Positions 32,593-43,520 of a DNA stretch of 64,000 bases are shown here, one piece after another. The notes beneath the pieces were generated by a model. It was not told where the DNA came from. It saw only the letters and a program-made list of their open reading frames with translations, and searched no databases. Source of the DNA: Ochotona curzoniae. Taxonomy: Eukaryota; Chordata; Mammalia; Lagomorpha; Ochotonidae. The number at the start of each line of letters is the position of its first letter. Position 1 is the stretch's first letter. Location of the stretch: NCBI RefSeq assembly GCF_017591425.1, contig NW_024466004.1, positions 37,574,501 to 37,638,500 of the forward strand, in the 5' to 3' direction. The translations under genes were made by a program, and so were the position numbers.

Positions 32593-34150
32593 GCCAGGTA
32601 GAGGAACTTCAGGAACTCTACCTCTAGGCTGCATCTCCTGTTAGGGAGCACAAAAGCCAGGGCTGGGGAAAAACAGGACAGGCAAGTCTGAGTACTTACC
32701 ACATTTTTGTAGGCTGGGTCTGGGAACACACCAAGGCCTTAGCATCCACTGGCACAAACAGGAGCCAGGCCTGCCACACTGGGCTAGGCTGCAACTGCCA
32801 GTGAGAGATGAGACTATGAGTGGGACAGGCCAGATTGAGTTGAAGCACCAACAAGCACACACAAGACCCAGGGCTTGGTAGGGGAACTCTAGTGATTCTA
32901 TTGCTGGGTTGCAGCTCTCACTGGTGAATGTGAGAATCAGGGCTATGGATAGACGAGGCTGGGGAAAGACAGCAGCACCCATTTGCATGCATGTGGGCTT
33001 GGCCCAAGGGTGGCCAGACTGGGCTCAGCACCAGCACTCACTGGTCATTATGACAGCCAGAATGGACATGGTACAGATCAGGACAGGCTGCAACAGCCAC
33101 TGGAATACATGAGAACTGGGTCTATGGGGTTAGACCAGGCTGGGCTAGGCTGTAGCACCCATTTGTGACAGCTAAATTGCATGCAGGCCAATTGGTAAGT
33201 GCCAGGACTCGGGGCTAGACATGTCTGTCTGGGGAGCAGTGAGATCCTTTACTGGTAGGGGATCCTTGCCCTGGTAGGGGAACTTGGGGACCTACCCCTG
33301 CTAGGTCACAACTCTCATGGGAGAGCACAAGAAGGATGTTGAGAACAGGCTGAACTTGGCTGGGATGCAGCACCTGTCAGTTCAAGTAAGATACCAAACT
33401 AGTGAGCTGCTGACCAGGAATCTGCAACCACTAGTATGCAAGTGACAGCCTGCACCTGGCCCTCCACTAGATGATGCACACAAGAGTCAGATCTGAGGTC
33501 ACCCCCAGGCAAGGTTTCTTGGCTCCAGCATCCACTGAACACCAACTCCACACCACAGCTCCACAGCTAGATGGTTGGACTCAGATCCTGTCCAAAGATA
33601 AAATCACAGGATGCATGGTTCAACCTCAGAGTGCATGAATCAGGACTGGATCTCCTCAGTTGCTGATGCCAGTGAGGTGGGCAGCATGTCCAGATGTGCA
33701 CAGGGGCATCCCTTGTTAGAAGATAGAAGCAGAACATGTTGAACAGTTCTCCTAGCCAAGCTTTGCAGCATGTTCCTGGGTCTGTGGATGCACTAGGATT
33801 GACTTTGGCAACTAGGAGATTTTGCGCAGATTTTCTCAACCCTGGAACAATGAAACCAACAATTTCTCAGAACTATCAAAATCATTCCAGCAAAACTCTC
33901 AGAACACTATCCCTACATCAAGTCTCTAAGACATCATCAAGTGACTGTCCTTCATCCCCAGGTTCTGGTGCGGTTTGACAGCAAGGTATGGCCTCTTCCC
34001 ATGGATATAAAAGAAAACAGCAAAGGACCAAAATGTTTGTGCCACACAATTTCCTCAGTGCCTGAGTCTCCCCTACCCTATTCAGAGACCTTCATGGGCA
34101 TGCATCCCTCCCAGCTATATAGACAATAATAAAAAGAAAAATAAGAATTG
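32593..34150 (+). mobile_element. Second VNTR-retroposon copy, sense, 5'-truncated
   Basis: 32593-33480 is degenerate tandem repeat of the same type as 13.9-15.9 kb but on the other strand ('ggtaggggaactctagtgat', 'gttgcagctctcactggtga', 'gaatcagggctatggataga', 'gggctaggctgtagcaccca'). 33480-34150 is a unique part; 'ccctggaacaatgaaaccaa' and 'tctcagaactatcaaaatca' align with the 3' domain at 13.6 kb. It ends in an A-rich run ('caataataaaaagaaaaata'). Older and more diverged than the first copy. The 3' boundary is uncertain. Confidence 0.5.
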
Positions 34151-34204
34151 TTTAAAGAAGTAAAAATGGAAGAAAAAGTGGAAAAGGATTGACAAAGGTG
34201 GAGA

Positions 34205-34410
34205 CAACATGTATTCTGGCTTTGAAATTATATTACAAAGGCTTGGAAATTAAGCAGTGTAGTACTGACATAAAATCAAGCATATAGGCCAATGGGACAG
34301 AACAGATCTTCCAGGAATAAACCTACACATAAACTGTCAAATAATTTTTGACACTAGTAATATATACTGGAGAGACAGACAACAGTGTAGGAGAAATTGG
34401 CAGAAATGCT
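34205..34410 (+). mobile_element. L1 ORF2 fragment, sense
   Basis: 'ctggctttgaaattatatta', 'gtagtactgacataaaatca', 'agcatataggccaatgggac', 'agaacagatcttccaggaat' match the ORF2 region usually reading 'catggtactggcataaaaacagacacatagaccaatggaacagaatagag'. Isolated piece. Confidence 0.75.
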
Positions 34411-35147
34411 AGGTAGTATTTTTCAGAATTTCTGAATATTTTTCAGAATTTTTCAAAATTTCTGTACAGCCCTATACTGTAATTCACCCCATTACATGTC
34501 AATTCACTGCACCCACTCTCCCATGGTTCACCTGTGTCTCATCTGGTACCAGAACTGAAGAGATGCCATTATAGACAGGCAGAGATTAAATTCTATCTGG
34601 ACTCACTATGAAACTTTCAGAAAGTTGCACATACTCTAAACCCCACCAAAACTCCATTCCTTTTGTATACTCAGCTAGGATACCACTTCTAGCTCGTAAG
34701 AAGGAGCATTGCACTAAGGAACAGCCTTTACTGTCTTTGAGTTTCTTGTCCCTCTTGTTGGCCTTCCTTTCTGGCCGTGTCCCATACTTTTCTTTTTCTC
34801 ATAGGCAACATTCTGGACTACTCATGGTAGGTATTTCTCCACGTGGGACTTCCTGCATTCACATATGAATGTGTGTTCACTCTCTTATTTTAAACACATC
34901 TTTCTATCGTTTGTGCATAGTGTTCATGCCTCTGCTTTGAGGACCTCACTCAAAAGTATGGCCCATGGAAGTCTCTATTCATGCCAACACCTGAAACATC
35001 CATTGCTGAAGAACATTGGAGCCCTAAAAGATCTTGAGCCTAGTTTGAGAAGCTGCAGGGTACCACATTGCTGCATTGCTATGAAGAAAGAACCAATTCA
35101 TGCTACAACTTTCTCTCATCCAGGCTCTTGCTACTTGCAACAAGTTA
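34411..35147. other. Non-coding, no recognised feature
   Basis: Frames at 34608-34868 (86 codons) and 34865-35263 (132 codons, running into a SINE) have no recognisable domain. Confidence 0.4.
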
Positions 35148-35437
35148 AAAAAATGTTTTTAATTGAAAAACAGATTTACAGAGAGAAAGAGAGACAAAGA
35201 GAACTATCTGTCTATTATTTCAATCCCCAAACAGCTGCAATTGCCAGAGCTGAGTTGATTTAAAGCCAGGAGTTTTCTCTGGGTCTCCCACATGGATTCA
35301 GGGTCCCAAGGCTTTGGGCCATCCTCTACTGCCTTCTCAGGCCACAAGCAGGCATCTGGATGAGAAGTAGAGCAGCCGGGACAAGAACCAGTGCTCACGT
35401 GGGATCCTGGCACACCAAGCCATCACATAGGACCCTA
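35148..35437 (-). mobile_element. Lagomorph SINE, antisense
   Basis: 'taattgaaaaacagatttac', 'tctctgggtctcccacatgg', 'gtcccaaggctttgggccat', 'gtagagcagccgggacaaga', 'cgtgggatcctggcacacca'. Complete but moderately diverged. Confidence 0.9.
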
Positions 35438-35439
35438 CT

Positions 35440-37220
35440 CATCAATGGTTCTGAAATTTTTTCCTAGAGTCTCAATAATTCAACCAACCAAGACCCCCTA
35501 CCACCTGCCTTCTCAGAGCCTGGAGGAACACATGCCCAAATAGATGCCTAAAAAATAGTTGAGTTGCTCCATCCATCCCCCTGCTGCAGTTAAGTGACAC
35601 CACCCATCTATCTTCAGCCCCAGAAAACAACTGAATAACCAGTCCTGAGCATCTCAACCCACGGCAACCCAGAGACACCATTAATTAAATTTTTCTGAAT
35701 GGCTCATCCCCACATGTCCCTGGAAATCAAGTAAGTTCTGCCTTAGAATCTTTAGAACAGGCCAGTCCCATAGTTAGAGGAAGACTCTAAACCTTAGCCA
35801 CTGCCCCTTAGCCCTAGAAAGCCTCTGGACAGACCCATCTGTCCAGTTAGCCCCCAAGAGGCTCCATGCAGTTACTCATGCAGCCTCCAGAAAATATGAG
35901 GGCACCTCAACCTATCATTGGACTACTGACACTCACCCATCTGGACCCACCCTCCCAAGATCCACAGCCACGTGGAAATGGTCCATGCCTGCAATCGGAA
36001 ACCCGGATCACAGAGCTGCTATAAATCTATTCCAACTAAGATGCATGCCAAATGGTAGTGCAATCCTACAATCCCTCCAGCCCAATACATGGATGAAGCA
36101 AACATCACCAATGCTCACCGCCAACGAAGAAGCTACCTGGAACTAAATTAAAGAGGCCACCTAGAACCACATGCAATACAACAAATCCAACCAAAATCCC
36201 AGGACACCATCTCCAGCAAAAAATTGGTTACTACAAAACTACTCTATAAAATTAGTAGTTACAATTGTTCCACCAGACACAGACATGTTGAGAGAGAGGC
36301 ACAGAAGCATGAACAAATATGACAGCTCCAAAAGAACTCAGCGACTGTCTAGCAACAAGCCACTTAGAGCAACCAATGAATCCCCTGACAACAATTGTAA
36401 AGAATAATTTTAAGGAAATGTAATGAAACACAAGCGAGTACAAACCGACAATTCAGACATTAGAAGACAATTTGTGATATGAATAAGAAAATCAGCGCAG
36501 CAATAAAGATCATTTTTAAAGAGGAGATGCAATTGGAAATTTTAATGCTATAGGACTCAATAAATGACATTAAAAATAGCTGAGAACCTCAACAGCAGCC
36601 TTGAGCAGGTAACAGAAAAAATTTGTGAGCTTAAACACAGGTCTTTAGAAATGACTCAAACAGACATACAGAAAAAAATTGAAATAACAAAGAAAGCTTT
36701 GTGACCTATGGGACATATTTAAGCAAGCAAACATTTTCATCACAAATGTTACAGAATGTTACAGGAGAAGAGAAAGAAGTCAGGAAAAACTTACTCAGGG
36801 AAATAATTGCTGGGAATTTTCCAAATCTTGGGAAAGATACAGACTTCCAGGCCCAGGAAACCCAAAGAACATCTAATAAATTCAACAAAAACAGATCCTT
36901 TTCAAGGCGTATTATAGTCAAACTCTCAGTCACAGAACAAAGAAAGGATTCTTTAAAAAGTATATGATAAGTATCAAGTCACTTACAAGGGAAACTCCAT
37001 TAGATTAATGACAAACATCTCATCCCAAAATTTTATAAGTCAAGCAAAAAAGGGATGGAAATGTTCAAAATCCTAAAACAAACAAACAAACAAAAAAAGA
37101 CAGCCAAAGTAATACTGCACTCAGCAAAACTTTTTATTCAAAAATAAAGGAGGAAGTAAAACTCATGACAAACAAATACTGAAGGAATTTTTTACCTCAG
37201 TTATTCTTGTAGAAACCCTT
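35440..37220 (+). pseudogene. L1/half-L1 5' UTR and ORF1 remnant, sense
   Basis: 35440-36160 looks like a leader. 36170-37220 is decayed ORF1. The 88-codon frame at 36701-36967 contains 'LREIIAGNFPNLGKD', 'FQAQETQRTSNKFN' and 'RRIIVKLSVTEQRKDS', matching the RNA-recognition-motif part of L1 ORF1p ('FEEIIAENFPNL.KDIDIQ.QE.QRTP'). Downstream 'aagggaaactccattagatt' and 'ataaaggaggaagtaaaact' belong to the ORF1 C-terminal domain. No ORF2 reverse-transcriptase sequence follows before the SINE at 37.22 kb or after it. ORF1p is a trimeric RNA-binding chaperone in live L1; this copy is broken. Confidence 0.7.
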
Positions 37221-37440
37221 AGGGGAAAGCGCTGACGTGAGGGTTCAGCTGGATAATCTCCACCTGCAAGGCCAGCATCCTATGTGGGTACCACTTCATG
37301 TCCCAGATGTTCTCTTTCCAGTCTATCTCCCTGCTTCTGGCCTGGGAAAGCAGTGGAGGATGGCCCAGAGCTTTGGAACCCTATCCGTGTGTCTTTCATA
37401 CTCTATGTAAATGTGCCTATCCAATAAAAAAAAAAAAGTA
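37221..37440 (+). mobile_element. Internally deleted SINE, sense
   Basis: 'ggggaaagcgctgacgtgag', 'agtggaggatggcccagagc', then from 'ggaaccctatccgtgtg' it jumps to the end 'cctatccaataaaaaaaaaa'. The 'ggctcctggcttcggatc' segment is absent. Confidence 0.8.
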
Positions 37441-37511
37441 GTTTTAAAAAAATCCTGGGGAATTTTATACTAGCAAAGGGTTGGTAAGTACCATCACGAA
37501 TATATGCTCAA

Positions 37512-37705
37512 AGCCATGTATGTGACACAGTCAGTTAATCCATGGCCCCCAACACTGGTACCCCATAGCAGAGCAACAGTTCAAGTCCTAGCTACTCAAC
37601 TAAAGATATAGCTTCTCGCTAATGTGCCTGTGAAATCAGCAGATGGTGATCTGAGTATGTATATCCCTGTTATTCATGTGGGAGACTCATAAGGAGTTAA
37701 TATTC
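37512..37705 (+). mobile_element. Old partial SINE, sense
   Basis: 'acagtcagttaatccatggc', 'acagttcaagtcctagctac', 'ctaatgtgcctgtgaaatca', 'catgtgggagactcataagg'. The 3' part is replaced by AT-rich repeat. Confidence 0.7.
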
Positions 37706-37895
37706 ATTTATTTAATAATTAATTAAATTAAATCTATATGTTAATTATATATAAATATGTTAATTAAATATAGTTGTTTGTTAATTATATATAATTATAT
37801 ATAGATATTATATGTGATGTGTTTATTATATTTTATTTTTATTTTATGTGTTGTATTATATATCTTTATATATATAAAATACATATATATTCTGT
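37706..37895. repeat. AT-rich low-complexity stretch
   Basis: Almost only A and T, with recurrent 'ttaattatatata' and 'tatatataaaata' words. Probably expanded from the tail of the adjacent SINE. Confidence 0.85.
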
Positions 37896-38660
37896 TGTTT
37901 AAACCACCAAATTCATGCTAATTTGGCAAGCAGCACCATAAAACTAACAGTCCTTTTTCTCAGGACATCTGTTACGAGACCCACAGTGGTGGTCTGAAAT
38001 CATGTATATAAGTCATTTTTTGGTCACTAAGGTAGGTATCTGAGCACAGGTACTCAGAATCCTAGGGATTCAAAGTCCAAGACCAAGTTGTATGATGAGA
38101 TGAGGAGGCAGGAGAAAACATGTTGAGGAAAGACCATCCAGTAAGCCAGAAGCACAGAGATAAGGGAAATCATTGTTCTGTGTCTATGTGCTCTCCCTTG
38201 ATGAAGCCACCCGGCTCGGTCACAGGACCTCCACTTCCCAAGTGAAGACCAGTCACTTTCCAAACTCCCCTTCAAACACCATATTTGGACCAATCCTCCA
38301 CTTCCTTTAGTGTGATTAATTTGTTGCTTTGGGTTTAAATGTTTGATGTGAGTTGGGGAGCCAATATAACTCACCATGGATAACATGTATATTACTGTAT
38401 TTCCCCATGTATGTAAATCTATGATAAATTCAATTTATAAATTAGGTCAGTTAAAAGCAGCAATGATTTATAATGTATTCTCATCCACAAAATATTATGT
38501 GTACTGTAGATTTTAGCAATCTCAACATGTAATTTCTTTCTCTTTCCTAATTGACTGGAACTTTCACGTCTTCACTTAAAGAAAGTGTTACATGGCTTTT
38601 CTTTGGCACATTTAAAGTGCCAGCATCACTACTCTTCTACTTTTGGGTCATTGATTTCTA
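37896..38660. other. Non-coding, no recognised feature
   Basis: A 110-codon minus-strand frame (38386-38054) has no recognisable family. Nothing else seen. Confidence 0.4.
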
Positions 38661-38865
38661 AGTAAAATGATGGTTACTTGAACACAAGCAATGTGATATA
38701 ACAATAGCCTAATAAACAGGACATCGCCTAAGTGACTGATGGACATGTAGCACATACAATGTGGGCACATTGAACAAGAAATAAATTGCATCTGTTACTC
38801 AAAATGGCATGCCATTTAAAAGTTATCAATTGCTTATTTCTGAAGCCCCCCATTTAATATCACAA
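38661..38865 (+). mobile_element. Old DNA-transposon relic (MER/Tigger type)
   Basis: 'tggttacttgaacacaagca', 'cctaagtgactgatggacat', 'tactcaaaatggcatgccat' and 'caattgcttatttctgaagc' match a known mammalian element whose consensus includes 'acttgaacacaagcactg..gatac' and 'aaacttatgaattgtttatttctggaa'. I am unsure of the exact family name. Confidence 0.5.
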
Positions 38866-39691
38866 GAAATTAATTGATCACAGGCTATCGAAACTGTGGA
38901 GAGTAAAACTAACAGGGCCACTGCCCCTACATTGCCAGATGTGAGCTCCATCACTGCACTTGTTCTGAGATTACATAAATCCACCCCATCTAAAAGGTTG
39001 CATTTCTCTGACTTTGTTAACCAAAAATGTTAAAGATATTTTGCTCACTCTAACAATAAAGGGGTGGAATAAGACACAGATTTATTTTCCACCACTTTTC
39101 CAGAATCTTCCAACATCACAAATGATGTTACCATTGATACGCAAAAATTTCATTATTCTAGGGGATAAAAAGGAATGAATTTGGGTGCAAGCACAGGGCA
39201 GGACCAGATAAGACCAAGGAATTGCCCATTCTGACACCTTCAGAGTGATATATTCAAGTATCATCTTGATATCACATCTACTCCTTCCAAAGTGTGTTCA
39301 GAGAAACACATGCTTTCCATTAAATGCCAAGGTCACCCACAAGTGCGTTGGCAGAGCTGTGTGGAGAAGTTGTACAGCACCTGGCTACACATGTTTGGCC
39401 CACTTCCCTCTCCTTACTTCCTCTCTGATCAGAAGCACATTTATCTCTGACTTTTTTTTAAGTCAGAAAAATAAAAGTCTCTTAGACTGTTTCAATTTTT
39501 AAAAACCAATTCCAGACCATACACAATATCTTGGTTGAATTTCAGTTATGACAGTCTATTACATTTAGTTTGTGCAGAACACAAAGGGAAATTCACCCTA
39601 GATAGCTATCCATATATATTGCTACAGACTGAGCTCTTTTATAATTTTTCTCTGTTTTCTAAGTGAGCAACAGAAATCAGGGAATGCAAAA

Positions 39692-39734
<43 letters not shown>

Positions 39735-40011
39735 AAAGAAAACACCTTGACTTTGATGCAGTCCTTTGTTCTCCGTTTAGTCTTCTTTCTCCAAGTCTCT
39801 TTCTTTGCTACTTTTAACTCTCTTCTCCCTGGATTAGCCCTTTCCCAAGATTTGATTTGTTTCACTTTCTGAATCCTTTCTTGTTTCACCTTCCTCAACT
39901 ACAAAAAGAATCAGTTAATCACCCAAGGCTAATCATGAAATCAGAGGATTTTTTGTTCAAATACATTATGTTTCTTTGTTGTGAATTCCTTTCCATCTCA
40001 CTTGACCACTG
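38866..40011. other. Non-coding, no recognised feature except GA repeat
   Basis: Apart from the microsatellite at about 39688-39742 I see no gene or repeat. Frames of 60-85 codons are unremarkable. Confidence 0.4.
39688..39742. repeat. A-run plus (GA)n microsatellite
   Basis: A poly-A run followed by about 15 GA dinucleotides, then 'aaaagaaagaaa'. Two frames through it are low complexity. Confidence 0.95.
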
Positions 40012-40135
40012 TTAGGTATGCAGTAAGATGTGGCAGACTAGTAAATATTTGAATCCTAGTGTGCCACTACACATGTTACCTTGAACACATTATCTAATCC
40101 TTCTAATGTCTTGATCTGTACAAAAATCTTTATTT
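40012..40135 (+). mobile_element. MIR, sense
   Basis: 'tttgaatcctagtgtgccac', 'gttaccttgaacacattatc', 'taatgtcttgatctgtacaa' match the MIR order 'gaatcctggctctgccac..gaccttgggcaa..tcagtttcctcatctgtaaa'. Confidence 0.6.
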
Positions 40136-40869
40136 TTCTTTTGTGTAGAAAATAATACATTCTTACATCCCAACAGGCAACGAGACCACTGGTAATTGGA
40201 ATGCCCTCAGAGGCCAAGAACTCTGAGGTTATCCACCCCCATTTGGATCTACCACATGGGATGGAAGACGTCCAAATCCTGCCTTGCAGGATCCAAGGTC
40301 ATCGGAACAACAGCCAGGAGCCCTGAACGGTCCGCAGAAACAGAACAGTAAACTTCCTTTGGAACTAGGGATAAGAGCTTTCTCTGGTCCTTACTTACTT
40401 CCAGCTTTGGATTCCCATCCTCTCTTGCAATGACCATCAAGATCGCTCCAGAGCCCCCACCCCCCCACCAAAAAAAGTAACAAACAAAATTAGAATAGAT
40501 AGAGAACAACAAGGAAAGCTTAAAACCAGACAGGAATCAGTCAGCATGGATCCACATATACCTTACTAGGTAGGACACAGAGATTAGTTACTTCTCACTA
40601 GGGAAAGGAAGATTTCTCTGCACACCCCTCCTAAAACAGTTCTACACCTCAACTGTTGACATATGCCATGCTAGAGTGGTAAGCCAGTTTAGACTATCCT
40701 AAAATATGCCAAGTTCAGTAGAATTATGCTTCAATGCTATAGGCTGCTAAATACTAAAATGAGGATATACATGAGACAGCTGAATAGTACCCTATAGCCA
40801 TTTTAAGGTGTATAGCATCTGGTTGTTTATAAACTAAAATCGAAATGTCAATGAGGTAGTCACAGGATG
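40136..40869. other. Non-coding, no recognised feature
   Basis: A C-rich tract lies at 40455-40467. An 87-codon minus-strand frame has no recognisable domain. Confidence 0.4.
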
Positions 40870-41240
40870 TGGTTAAGAACTTGCATTTTTTTTTAACATA
40901 CTGGTTACTCAATACCATATCAATTAATTCCATAATGTTGTAAACTGTTGTTGATGTTATGTTATGGCTTTTGATTGATCAGGATGATATTCTGCCAGCT
41001 CTACCTTCAGACCAGAGATGATCTCCCCAAGAAACCGTTGAATTTATCTGGACAATTAGATGCTGGACTCTTATGCTTGTAATGAAAGAATCTCAACTGA
41101 ATTTGATCTGTAATATTGCAATAAGGTGGAGGAATCCACTACGGAGGGAGAATATGGGGAGGGGTTGGGGGAATCCCAGAGCCTGTGAAACTGTGTCGCA
41201 TAATGCATTGTAATTAATTAAAAAAATAAAATAATACAGT
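40870..41240 (+). mobile_element. L1 3' UTR, sense, 5'-truncated
   Basis: 'atcaattaattccataatgt', 'taccttcagaccagagatga', 'aaggtggaggaatccactac', G-rich block 41143-41171, 'tgtcgcataatgcattgtaa' and an A-rich tail. It is closely similar to the 3' UTR of the copy at 50.6-51.04 kb. Confidence 0.92.
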
Positions 41241-41403
41241 CTTAATGAGAGTTACAGCAGTTATTAAATACTCAAAGAGCACTCCAACACTTTAGGTACT
41301 TCATAAACATTATCTCTCACCTATGTTTTACCCCAAGTTGCACTTTGGTTCCTTTCTGCTCTTCATCTCTAGTCCATATACAGACTGCTGAAATATAATG
41401 TGA

Positions 41404-41690
41404 TTTTTTGAAAGATTTATTCATTTTTATTTAAAAAGCAGCTTTTACAGAGAGAGAGAAAGAGAGAGATCTTCTATCCACTGGTTCACTCCCAAAATGG
41501 CCACAGTGGCTGGAGCTGAGCCAATCTGAAACCAAGAGACAGGAATTTCTTCTTGTCCTCAGGGATGTCAGTCATCCTCCATTGCTTTCCCAGGTGATAA
41601 TCCAAGAGCTGGATTGGAGGTAGAGCAGCCAAGACATGAGGTGGCACCCACATCACAGGGCACAGGATTATCAACCATACCAGACTCCCT
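41404..41690 (-). mobile_element. Lagomorph SINE, antisense
   Basis: 'gatttattcatttttattta', 'gatcttctatccactggttc', 'tggctggagctgagccaatc', 'catcctccattgctttccca'. Degraded near its 5' end. Confidence 0.85.
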
Positions 41691-41764
41691 GTAGCACAAA
41701 TTTAAACTTAGGAGGAATTCTTTCAGGAGTACTTGTTTTCTGGAAATACAGCCAAGGGGAGGGA

Positions 41765-42160
41765 GAAAAGGATAGAGAAAGAAAATGAATGAAAGGGGAA
41801 AAGGAAAGAAAAGGAAAAGAGGAGAATGGATAATGGACAAGGAGAAGAGAGGAGAGGAGAGGAGAGGAGAGGAGAGGAGAGGAGAGGAGAGGAGAGGAGA
41901 GGAGAGGAGAGGAAAGAAAAGGAAAGGAAAGGAAAGGAAAGGAAAGGAAAGGAAAGGAAAGGAAAGGAAAGGAAAGGAAAGGAAAGGAAAGGAAAGGAAA
42001 GGAAAGGAAAGGAAAGGAAAGGAAAGGAAAGGAAAGGAAAGGAAAGGAAAGGAAAGGAAAGGAAAGGAGGGAAGGGAGGAAAAGAGAAGGAAGGGAGGGA
42101 AGGACAATGGATGAGGAGAAGAGAGGAGAAAGGAAGGAGAGGGAAGGGAAGGGAAGGGGT
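41765..42160. repeat. Compound purine pentanucleotide microsatellite
   Basis: A G/A-only tract on plus. 41851-41910 is (ggaga) x12. 41921-42065 is (ggaaa) x29 without interruption. Imperfect G/A flanks extend to about 42160. The apparent proteins of up to 179 codons over it are Lys/Arg/Glu/Gly-rich (plus) or Phe/Leu/Ser/Pro-rich (minus) translations of the repeat and are not genes. Confidence 0.98.
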
Positions 42161-42443
42161 ATAACAGTCACTGCATTGTTGGGCATATCTCTAATATCTA
42201 TTATTCATCTTCTTTAACTGATGTTTTACACTTCAAGCTATACCTTCCCTGGTGAGAAATTTTGCAATGAATTTTCAAAATGTAGGATTAGTGAACACTT
42301 TAAGTACTCCTTTGGAAAACAAAAAACTTCAATTGTCAGTTTCAAGACTGATTATTCTTCAGGTTTTTTTTTCTTATTTTTATAGCATATACACAATCAT
42401 GAAAGCACATCATTTAATACCACATTTAAAGGCAAACCACCCA
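42161..42443. other. Non-coding spacer
   Basis: Nothing recognised. Confidence 0.4.
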
Positions 42444-42690
42444 TAGCAGAGTTAGAGTCTCAGCTACTTCAGTTCTGATCCAGTTTCCTACGTGCACACT
42501 AATAGGAGGCGGTAGATGATAGGTCAAGTGCTTATGTCCCTTCCAAGTACATAAGAGATCCAAATGGAGCTCTCAGTTCCTGGCTTTGGCATGCCCCAGC
42601 CCTAGCTTTAAAATCATTTGGAGAATGAATCAGTGGATAAAATGTCTCTCATTCTCTCTTTCTCTTGCATTTTTAACTAAAATGAAAATA
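42444..42690 (+). mobile_element. Old SINE lacking its 5' end, sense
   Basis: 'agagttagagtctcagctac', 'ttctgatccagtttcctacg', 'ggctttggcatgccccagcc', 'cagtggataaaatgtctctc', (TC)n and A-rich end. Confidence 0.75.
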
Positions 42691-43429
42691 AAGAAGAAAT
42701 AATGACCAGTGTTTGGAATTTTCCCAAAAAAGAAAGGATAACAGTGAAATATTTTTCTCCATCAATAAAATTCAAGCAATGTCTCAGATGGCCCATATAA
42801 AAGTACAAAATAACAGCTCCAAACAGTTTCAGTGGCAGTCTCATCCAAAGCAACCTGGCTGGAACTGCACAGCCCAGGTCCTTCCAACTGCAACCATGGT
42901 TGCAACAATGATGTTGGAAGACGCAAAGGAAGAAAATGGAAGGGAACATACAGCCTGCTGCCAGGTTAAAGGCAGGAATTTCCAAGAGCAAACACACTCA
43001 AATTATCAGAAAATTCCATCCTGCTGGAAAATTGGGTTGTATGATGGCAATGAAAAAACTGCTCACTTTTCAAGGGCACTGTTATCAAAACCAGCGTAGC
43101 ACTTGACCATCAGTAGTGTGTTTCCCTCATGCCAGTAACCATGGAAGCTCTGGCTTTTGCCAGACAATTATACTCAGTCATAATAATTGGGGATTTCAGA
43201 GTATCTTTGGAGCAGAAAGCAGCTAACTTTCTGCAAAGTGATGGGCCATATCAACTCTACAACAACTATTTGAATCTGCTGAAGTCCACCTAAATCAGCC
43301 ACATAGCATATATGCGAGTAAATCAGAATATTTTTTTAAAAAGTTCATGCATTTATTTCTATGTAAAAATCTTTCTTTAAACCCTTACATGGCTTTTATA
43401 TACAATGCATTCTCGCCAGCTCTTTGTAG
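42691..43429. other. Non-coding, one unremarkable 128-codon frame
   Basis: The frame at 42713-43099 (plus) overlaps a 106-codon minus frame. It starts in sequence next to a SINE tail, and neither translation resembles a family I know. Probably chance. Confidence 0.35.
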
Positions 43430-43520
43430 TGTGCTCTTGAATGACTGAACATTGCTGTGTTTTAATAAACCTTTATTTACAAGAATAGGCAACTAATATG
43501 CTGTCATTTGCCAAATCTGC
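43430..43520 (-). mobile_element. Possible hAT-type DNA transposon fragment
   Basis: 'ttttaataaacctttattta', 'caagaataggcaactaatat', 'gtcatttgccaaatctgctt' resembles the mammalian element containing 'aataaaactttatttacaaaaacaggc..ggcc'. Short and uncertain. Confidence 0.3.

Noticed and set aside
37706..37895. AT-rich stretch as a possible origin or matrix attachment site
   Set aside because: It follows a SINE whose 3' end is missing and is best explained as tail expansion; sequence alone cannot support an origin or MAR call.
41568..42186. Several 109-179 codon frames on both strands
   Set aside because: They are translations of the GGAGA/GGAAA repeat (Lys/Arg/Glu/Gly or Phe/Leu/Ser/Pro only) and have no coding character.
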